Shown here: piece after piece, positions 57,979 to 64,000 of the stretch | Numbering within the stretch: position 1 is the first letter of the stretch | Layout: each line of letters starts with the position of its first letter | From: Pseudoalteromonas sp. R3 | GTDB taxonomy: Bacteria > Pseudomonadota > Gammaproteobacteria > Enterobacterales > Alteromonadaceae | DNA length: 64,000 nucleotides | Assembly: GCF_004014715.1 (NCBI RefSeq) | Contig: NZ_CP034835.1 | Span: forward strand, 806,001 to 870,000 | Reading direction: 5' to 3' | Position numbers and translations under genes: made by a program | Notes under the pieces: model-generated | Told to the model about the DNA's origin: nothing | The model's database searches: none | What the model saw: the letters and a program-made list of their open reading frames with translations, nothing else

Positions 57979-59178
57979 ATGGCCTTAAAGAAATTTTTAG
58001 AAGACATTGAACCTCACTTTGAACCTGGCGGTAAACACGAGAAGTGGTATGCCCTGTACGAAGCAGTTGCAACTGTTTTCTACACGCCTGGTTATGTCAA
58101 CAAAGGCGGCACTCACGTACGTGATAATATCGACCTGAAACGTATCATGATCTTGGTATGGATGGCGACATTCCCAGCTATGTTCTTCGGTATGTTCAAC
58201 ATTGGTCACCAAGCAGCTATCGCGCTGGGCAATGGTTTTGAAATTGCAAACACTTGGCAGGCGGCGCTATTCCAGCTGTTTGGCGGTGAGCTTTCGGCTG
58301 ATTCTGGCTGGGGCGCGAAAATGTTCTACGGGGCCTGTTTCTTCCTGCCGATTTACGCCACTGTATTTGTTGTTGGTGGTTTTTGGGAAGTACTATTTGC
58401 CTCAGTGCGTAAGCACGAAGTAAATGAAGGTTTCTTCGTAACATCAGTACTGTTTGCCCTGATCCTGCCTGCGACGATTCCGCTATGGCAAGTTGCGCTG
58501 GGTATCACCTTCGGTGTGGTAGTGGCAAAAGAAGTATTCGGTGGTACAGGCCGTAACTTCCTGAACCCGGCACTGGCTGGTCGTGCATTCCTGTTCTTCG
58601 CATACCCAGGTGACATCTCAGGTGACACAGTATGGACAGCGGTAGACTCTTTCTCAGGTGCAACTTACCTGGGTCAGGCTGCAACAGGCGCGCTTGATTA
58701 TGACAACATGGTACTGTGGTGGAACGCATTCTACGGCTTTATTCAAGGTTCAGTAGGTGAAACTTCTACACTGGCTATCATGATTGGTGGTTTGTTCCTT
58801 ATTTATGTTCGCATCGCATCGTGGCGCATTGTCTTGGGTACTTTCCTGGGTATGGTCGTGATGTCTATGCTGCTGAACATGATCGGCTCAGACACTAACA
58901 CAGTATTTGCTATGCCTTGGCACTGGCACTTAGTACTGGGTGGTTTTGCATTCGGTATGTTCTTCATGGCAACCGACCCGGTATCTGCGTCTTTCACAGA
59001 CAAAGGTAAGTGGGCATATGGTGCATTGATTGGTGTAATGGTTGTGCTTATCCGTGTTGTTAACCCGGCATACCCAGAAGGTATGATGTTGGCAATTCTA
59101 TTCGCAAACCTGTTCGCACCACTTTTCGACCACATGGTTGTGCAGTCAAATGTGAAGAGGAGATTAGCACGTGTCTAG
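57979..59178 (+). CDS. nqrB: Na+-NQR subunit B
   Basis: 399 residues, about ten helices. FMN is bound to threonine in [16 protein letters not shown] (SGAT motif), attached by ApbE, whose gene ends this cluster. NqrB helps form the sodium path and binds quinone. GGAAGG near the nqrA end serves as ribosome site. Its last 8 bp overlap nqrC. Confidence 0.97.
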   Translation: MALKKFLEDIEPHFEPGGKHEKWYALYEAVATVFYTPGYVNKGGTHVRDNIDLKRIMILVWMATFPAMFFGMFNIGHQAAIALGNGFEIANTWQAALFQLFGGELSADSGWGAKMFYGACFFLPIYATVFVVGGFWEVLFASVRKHEVNEGFFVTSVLFALILPATIPLWQVALGITFGVVVAKEVFGGTGRNFLNPALAGRAFLFFAYPGDISGDTVWTAVDSFSGATYLGQAATGALDYDNMVLWWNAFYGFIQGSVGETSTLAIMIGGLFLIYVRIASWRIVLGTFLGMVVMSMLLNMIGSDTNTVFAMPWHWHLVLGGFAFGMFFMATDPVSASFTDKGKWAYGALIGVMVVLIRVVNPAYPEGMMLAILFANLFAPLFDHMVVQSNVKRRLARV

Positions 59179-59917
59179 TAACAATGAATCTATCGGCAAA
59201 ACGCTAGGCGTTGTTGTTGGCCTATGTTTAGTGTGTGCGGTTGTCGTATCGTTTGCGGCAGTACAGCTTCGCCCACTACAACAGGCAAACAAAATCGAAG
59301 ACGTGCAGCGCAACATTTTGGCAGCTGCTGGCGTTGAGAACGTTGAAAACGTGTCAGAAACCTACAACCAAGTGATCGACGCACGCGTTGTAGATATGAA
59401 GACCGGTGAGTTTGTAGACACAGATCCTAACTCATTCGATTTCACTATGACTAAGTTCGACGCGGCGCGCAGTGTTGCTCTACCAAAAGCAAAAGACGTT
59501 GCGGGCGTTCAGCGTATGACGACTGAGTCTCCGGTTTACCTTGCTAAGAATAGCAATGGTAAATTTGAGTCTGTGATCCTGCCAATTCAGGGTTACGGTC
59601 TTTGGGGTATCATGTACGGCTTTGTAGCATTGGACCTGGACGGCGAAACTATTCAGGCAATCAAATTCTACCAGCACACTGAAACTGCGGGTCTGGGTGG
59701 TGAAATCCAGAATCCTAAGTGGACTGCAACCTGGGAAGGCAAGAAGCTACCAATCGACGTAGTGAAAGGCACAGCAGGTAACGATGTGCATAAAGTAGAT
59801 GGTCTGTCTGGTGCAACGTTAACGTCTAACGGTGTTGAAAATACATTTACGTTCTGGACAGGCGACGATGCGTTTGGTCCATTCCTTGCGAAAGTACGTG
59901 AAGGGGCATTGAACTAA
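59171..59917 (+). CDS. nqrC: Na+-NQR subunit C
   Basis: 248 residues, one N-terminal membrane helix, then a periplasmic flavin domain with the FMN threonine in [15 protein letters not shown]. It begins at a GTG (59171) 8 bp inside nqrB, with GGAG just before. The stop overlaps the nqrD ATG by one base. Flavin is placed by ApbE. Confidence 0.96.
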   Translation: MSSNNESIGKTLGVVVGLCLVCAVVVSFAAVQLRPLQQANKIEDVQRNILAAAGVENVENVSETYNQVIDARVVDMKTGEFVDTDPNSFDFTMTKFDAARSVALPKAKDVAGVQRMTTESPVYLAKNSNGKFESVILPIQGYGLWGIMYGFVALDLDGETIQAIKFYQHTETAGLGGEIQNPKWTATWEGKKLPIDVVKGTAGNDVHKVDGLSGATLTSNGVENTFTFWTGDDAFGPFLAKVREGALN

Positions 59918-60549
59918 TGGCAAACTCAAAAGAAATGAAGCAAGTCCTGTTTGGACCTGTCTTCGCAAATAACCCAATTGCACTGCAAGTACTGGGTATC
60001 TGTTCTGCGCTGGCAGTAACATCAAGCCTGAAAAACGCACTGATCATGTCAATTGCATTGACTGTGGTAACTGCGTTCTCAAGCTTGTTCATCTCTATGA
60101 TCCGTAACCACATTCCGTCAAGTGTACGAATCATCGTTCAGATGACCATCATCGCGTCTCTGGTTATCGTTGTTGACCAGGTACTTCAGGCATTTGTGTA
60201 TGCCACGGCAAAAGAACTGACGGTATTCGTTGGTCTGATCATTACCAACTGTATCGTAATGGGTCGTGCAGAAGCCTATGCAATGAAGTCGCCACCTCTG
60301 ATGTCATTCCTGGATGGTATCGGTAACGGTCTTGGTTACTCAGTTGTCCTGATCGCGATTGGCTTTGTACGTGAGCTGTTCGGTGCTGGTGCACTGTTCG
60401 GTGTTGAAATACTGCCACTGATCTCTAACGGCGGTTGGTACCAGCCTATGGGTCTGTTGGTTATGCCATTTAGCTCGTTCTTCCTGGTAGGTGCATTCAT
60501 CTGGGCACTACGTACCTGGAAGAAAGACCAAGTAGAAGCTAAGGCATAA
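59917..60549 (+). CDS. nqrD: Na+-NQR subunit D
   Basis: 210 residues, six helices. [20 protein letters not shown] at the N-terminus and [15 protein letters not shown] with one cluster-binding cysteine are family hallmarks. With NqrE it forms a half-repeat pair holding an iron centre in the membrane. Confidence 0.96.
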   Translation: MANSKEMKQVLFGPVFANNPIALQVLGICSALAVTSSLKNALIMSIALTVVTAFSSLFISMIRNHIPSSVRIIVQMTIIASLVIVVDQVLQAFVYATAKELTVFVGLIITNCIVMGRAEAYAMKSPPLMSFLDGIGNGLGYSVVLIAIGFVRELFGAGALFGVEILPLISNGGWYQPMGLLVMPFSSFFLVGAFIWALRTWKKDQVEAKA

Positions 60550-60559
60550 GGGGAGAGAG

Positions 60560-61168
60560 ATGGAACATTATCTTAGTTTATTTGTAAAAGCGGTTTTCGT
60601 TGAAAACTTAGCGCTATCTTTCTTCCTGGGGATGTGTACTTTCCTGGCGGTATCTAAGAAAGTAACTACCTCATTCGGTCTGGGTGTTGCGGTAATCTTC
60701 GTACTGGGCGTTGCTGTACCAGTCAACAACGTGGTTTATCACGCTATCCTGGCACCGGGCGCACTTGAGTGGTTAGGTTTCCCAGAAGCTGACTTAAGCT
60801 TCCTGAAGTTCCTGACATTTATCGGTGTAATCGCGGCACTTGTACAGATCCTTGAAATGACACTGGACAAGTTCTTCCCGGCACTATACAACGCTCTGGG
60901 TATCTTCCTGCCTTTGATCACGGTTAACTGTGCGATCTTTGGTGCGGTATCTTTCATGGTTGAGCGTAACCTGAACTTTGGTGAGTCAGTGGTCTTTGGC
61001 TTAGGTTCTGGTGTGGGCTGGGCGCTTGCTATCGTATTGTTAGCAGGTCTTCGCGAGAAAATGAAGTATGCTGATATTCCTGATGGTTTACGTGGTCTGG
61101 GTATTACCTTTATCACGGTAGGTCTGATGGGCTTTGGCTTCCTGTCATTCTCTGGTATTTCACTTTAA
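60560..61168 (+). CDS. nqrE: Na+-NQR subunit E
   Basis: 202 residues, six helices, inverted relative to Nqr[21 protein letters not shown] and [18 protein letters not shown] carry the cysteines of the intramembrane iron site. GGGGAGAGAG precedes the ATG. Twenty bp before nqrF. Confidence 0.97.
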   Translation: MEHYLSLFVKAVFVENLALSFFLGMCTFLAVSKKVTTSFGLGVAVIFVLGVAVPVNNVVYHAILAPGALEWLGFPEADLSFLKFLTFIGVIAALVQILEMTLDKFFPALYNALGIFLPLITVNCAIFGAVSFMVERNLNFGESVVFGLGSGVGWALAIVLLAGLREKMKYADIPDGLRGLGITFITVGLMGFGFLSFSGISL

Positions 61169-61188
61169 GGTAGCGAGGAAACTATACG

Positions 61189-62414
61189 ATGGAAACTATT
61201 GTATTAGGTGTAAGTATGTTCATCGCTATCGTTGTGGTGTTGGTACTTATCATCATTGCAGCGAAATCTAAGCTGGTACCTAGCGGTGACATCATGATCG
61301 GCATTAATGGCGATCCTGAAAAAGCAATTAAATCTGCACCAGGCGGTAAGCTGTTAGGCTCACTGGCTGATGCTGGCATCTTCATTTCATCAGCCTGTGG
61401 TGGCGGTGGTTCATGCGGTCAGTGTCGCGTCCACGTTCACTCTGGTGGTGGTGATATTCTACCAACTGAACTTGATCACATCACTAAAGGTGAAGCCCGT
61501 GAAGGCTGTCGTTTGGCGTGTCAGGTTGCTGTTAAAACAGACATGGAGATTGAAGTTGAAGATTCAATCTTCGGTGTGAAGAAGTGGGAATGTACTGTTA
61601 TCTCTAACGATAACAAAGCAACCTTCATCAAAGAGCTTAAACTGGCTATTCCTGACGGTGAGGTTGTACCTTTCCGCGCGGGTGGTTACATCCAGATTGA
61701 AGCGCCTGCACACCATGTTAAGTACGCAGACTTTGATATTCCTGAAGAATATCGTCCGGACTGGGAGCGTTTTGGCTTCTTCAAGCTGGAGTCTAAAGTA
61801 GACGAAGAGACAATCCGTGCATACTCAATGGCGAACTACCCGGAAGAGTACGGCATCATCATGCTGAATGTACGTATCGCAACTCCGCCGCCTAATAACC
61901 TGAGCCTGCCTTGTGGTAAGATGTCATCGTACATCTGGTCACTGAAAGAAGGCGACAAAGTCACGATTTCTGGTCCATTCGGTGAATTCTTCGCGAAAGA
62001 CACTGATGCGGAAATGGTCTTCGTTGGTGGTGGTGCGGGTATGGCGCCAATGCGTTCACACATTTTCGACCAGCTTAAGCGTCTTAACTCTGATCGTAAG
62101 ATGTCTTTCTGGTACGGTGCACGTTCTAAGCGTGAAATGTTCTACGTGGAAGACTTCGACGGCCTGCAGGCTGACAACGATAACTTCCAGTGGCATGTTG
62201 CACTTTCTGATCCTCAGCCTGAGGATAACTGGAAGGCTACACAGGCTTCATTCACAACGTACTTTATGAAAACTACCTGAAAGATCATGAAGCACCAGAA
62301 GACTGTGAATTCTACATGTGTGGACCACCGATGATGAACGCGGCGGTTATCAACATGCTGAAAGACCTGGGTGTTGAAGATGAAAACATCCTGCTTGATG
62401 ACTTCGGTGGTTAA
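61189..62414 (+). CDS. nqrF: Na+-NQR subunit F, frame broken near the C-terminus
   Basis: NADH-oxidising subunit: an N-terminal helix, a 2Fe-2S domain ([20 protein letters not shown], and the fourth cysteine in GCRLACQV), the FAD motif [11 protein letters not shown] and NADH domain [17 protein letters not shown]. The open frame stops at 62280 after [17 protein letters not shown], about 45 residues short. In the next frame the sequence is [20 protein letters not shown], then [10 protein letters not shown] and ILLDDFGG, the true C-terminus with NADH-binding cysteine, ending at 62414. One added base at 62233-62236 (A or G) gives NWKGYTGFIH and 408 residues, the family length. Loss would disable the complex, so error is likely. 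Confidence 0.94.
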
Positions 62415-62459
62415 GCTGAAATACATATGATCTTAAAGTGGTTTTTAAGATAAAATAGA

Positions 62460-62493
62460 AGCCCCTTAGCAGTTATGCTGAGGGGCTTTTTTT
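62460..62493 (+). terminator. Terminator after nqrF
   Basis: AGCCCCTTAGCA, loop GTTA, TGCTGAGGGGCT then T7: a 12-pair stem with one G-U. It closes the nqrABCDEF transcript 46 bp past the restored nqrF stop. Confidence 0.92.
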
Positions 62494-62554
62494 ATGGGTA
62501 ATGCTCCGCACCAGGCGGGGGTTACTGGCAATTGAAATACAAGGGATGACACTG

Positions 62555-63573
62555 ATGCTAAGACAGAGCCAGTTTTGTTTAGTTTTTTTATTGAGCATGC
62601 TGCTTGTGGCATGTGGCCAGGCAAATAAACCAGCAGAGCCCATTGTGCTACAGGGTAGTACGATGGGCACAACCTACAATATCAAAGCGTTTGCAGAGAA
62701 CACCACACTGACAGAAGCGCAGTTACATACAGACGTAGAAGCGGCACTGAAAGCGGTGAACCAGTCTATGTCGACCTATATACCGGATTCTGAAATCAAC
62801 CAGTTTAACCGCCTGGCCGCTAACCAGGTCATGCCTGTCAGTGAGGACTTCAGAAAGGTGGTGGCTGAGTCCATTCGTCTGGGCCAGTCTACTGAAACTC
62901 TGGATGTAACCATGGGGCCGCTCATTGATTTATGGGGATTTGGCCCGGACAAACGCCCAACCAAGCGACCTTCTGATCAACAACTGGCGCAAATGCGTGA
63001 GGAAATTGGACTGGATAAGCTCATTTTAACCGATGCGGGCCTGGCAAAAACTCTGGATCACCTGGAGCTGTCTTTTTCAGCAACCGCAAAGGGCTATGGC
63101 ATAGACAAAGTGGCCGAACTCATCGAGTCTCACGGTATCACTAACTATATGGTGGAAATTGGGGTGAGCTGAGATTATCGGGTACTAAGCCGGGTGATGA
63201 GCCCTGGCGCATCGCTATTGAGAAGCCGGATGCACCGGTTGGACAAAGACAAATTCACAAAGTGATTGAGCCGGGTAAGAACAGTGTGGCGACGTCAGGC
63301 GATTATCGTATTTTTTATGAAATGGATGGTGAGACCTTTACCCACCTGATCGATCCGGGTACAGGTAAACCTGTCAAACACGATCTGGTGTCTGTGACGG
63401 TATTACACCCTTCTGCGATGACAGCCGATGGACTCGCGACAGCGCTAACCGTGATGGGGACTGAACGCGCCAGAGCCTACGCCGAGCTACACGACTTAGC
63501 GGTCTACTTGATCAGCAAAAGTGATGATGGTCTGAAGGTGTATGCCAGCAGTGCATTCAAGCCTTATTTATAA
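62555..63573 (+). CDS. apbE: FAD:protein FMN transferase ApbE, frame broken
   Basis: Flavin transferase that attaches FMN to threonines of NqrB and NqrC. Lipoprotein signal with lipobox LVAC and GSTMGTTYNIKAF at the N-terminus. The open frame stops at 63172 after NYMVEIGVS; the next frame gives GELRLSGTKPGDEPWRIAIE, HLIDPGTGKPVKHD and the family C-terminus, ending at 63573. Adding one base to G4 at 63161-63164 gives VEIGGELRLSG and about 339 residues. I took the ATG at 62555, which has AAGGG 9 bp upstream and gives the signal MLRQSQFCLVFLLSMLLVAC; an ATG at 62501 lies too close to the nqr terminator. Confidence 0.93.
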
Positions 63574-63682
63574 GCGGATCTGTGTCGCGAACGTTTCAAC
63601 TTAAGCGCGTTTAGTTATATAATGAGCACAATTCACCGTCACACATCCACACCTGTGGATGAATATGCAAAAGGGGCCTGAG

Positions 63683-63895
63683 ATGTCACTATTTTTACTT
63701 ACCTTCGGATTGCTGTTGTTGATCGCCGTTGCAATGGCGGTAGGCGTTATAGTACAGAAGAAATCAATGGCCAGTAGTTGTGGTGGACTGGGCTCCATGG
63801 GCATCGACAAGATCTGTGATTGTGACGACCCGTGCGACAAACGTAAGAAGCGTCTTAAGAAAGAGCAAATGTGGAAAGAGAATCAGATTCTCTAA
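63683..63895 (+). CDS. nqrM: Na+-NQR maturation protein NqrM
   Basis: 70 residues, one N-terminal membrane helix and a cysteine-rich tail (SSCGGLGSMG, then CDCDDPCDKRKKRLKKEQMW). NqrM (DUF539) is needed to place the iron centre of the complex. The ATG at 63683 has AAAGGGG 8 bp upstream; two earlier in-frame starts would lengthen the tail before the helix. With apbE, it completes the assembly genes for the nqr cluster. Confidence 0.93.
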   Translation: MSLFLLTFGLLLLIAVAMAVGVIVQKKSMASSCGGLGSMGIDKICDCDDPCDKRKKRLKKEQMWKENQIL

Positions 63896-63911
63896 CCCAT
63901 TGAACCCATCG

Positions 63912-63938
63912 AAAACGCAAGCTCAGGCTTGCGTTTTT
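63912..63938 (+). terminator. Terminator after nqrM
   Basis: AAAACGCAAGC, loop TCAG, GCTTGCGTTTTT: eleven pairs including an A-T rich base, then T's. It lies 17 bp past the nqrM stop. Confidence 0.88.
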
Positions 63939-63974
63939 GCGTTTCAGGCCCCCAAGTAACAGAGCTATAAGCCC

Positions 63975-64000
63975 ATGCAACAAACCTTGTATTTTATTCG
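63975..64000 (+). CDS. Start of a further gene, cut by the window edge
   Basis: Nine residues are visible: MQQTLYFIR, then the window ends. The LYFIR pattern resembles the start of histidine-phosphatase (phosphoglycerate-mutase-like) proteins, which continue RHG. That is a guess from nine residues; no ribosome site is clear. Confidence 0.3.

Overview
The window is about 64 kb of gammaproteobacterial chromosome. It most likely comes from an Alteromonadales bacterium of the Pseudoalteromonas type. The case rests on gene order and protein character: an nqrABCDEF-apbE-nqrM block, fabV as the enoyl-ACP reductase, a KdkA-type Kdo kinase, marine-type PyrB and HemJ, and short AATACCAATTT...AAGTTGGTATT intergenic repeats that I recall as common in that group. 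The genus call is inference. There is no prophage, insertion sequence, integron, CRISPR array, rRNA or tRNA that I can see. Almost all of it is core housekeeping DNA.

Layout. 1-1034: end of an envelope lipid-transport operon (ydbH-ynbE-ydbL). 1065-9104: LPS inner-core block with waaA, a Wzi-like outer-membrane protein, the ADP-heptose genes gmhA, hldE and gmhB, the Kdo kinase kdkA and a family 9 glycosyltransferase. 9277-12789: threonine catabolism (kbl-tdh), then glpE-glpG. 12824-14767: a FliL-like secreted protein and ubiC-ubiA. 14950-18924: a LysR regulator, an HD-GYP response regulator and small conserved genes. 18961-23632: tsaD, plsY, folB-folK-uppP, an acetyltransferase and a DTW-domain tRNA modifier. 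23633-24525: a gene-free stretch holding a repeat element and, on the minus strand, a CsrB/RsmZ-type sRNA with a GacA/UvrY-like upstream site. 24526-29323: a ferric-iron ABC transporter and a Dyp-type peroxidase. 29330-36041: argR, mdh, serA-rpiA, a membrane protein plus 5-formyl-THF cyclo-ligase, and an S10 peptidase. 36378-39384: a REC-REC-GGDEF protein and glnK-amtB behind a sigma-54 promoter. 39491-48530: mrcB, a chemoreceptor, hemL, pyrB, hemJ and a ClC channel. 48780-56252: erpA, a 58-codon membrane protein, an XRE regulator, an AmpG-like transporter, a cyclophilin, a YajG-like lipoprotein, rlmG, alkB, bolA and fabV. 56634-63895: the Na+-NQR complex with its flavin-insertion (apbE) and maturation (nqrM) genes. 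A further gene starts at the right edge.

Two results stand out. First, the unannotated CsrB-like RNA at about 23838-24229 (minus). It has 23 GGA motifs in about 390 nt, a perfect terminator hairpin, a TATACT -10 box, and an imperfect 18-bp palindrome about 165 bp upstream that resembles the GacA/UvrY box. It would make this locus the titrator of CsrA in the organism.

Second, seven otherwise normal genes (waaA, ubiC, a DUF2721 gene, plsY, the Dyp peroxidase, nqrF and apbE) are each broken by one reading-frame step. Every one is repaired by adding a single base to a short or long homopolymer. Several are essential or central genes, and all errors go in the same direction. Homopolymer under-calling in the assembly is therefore far more likely than seven pseudogenes. 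These genes are annotated below at full length with the break noted.
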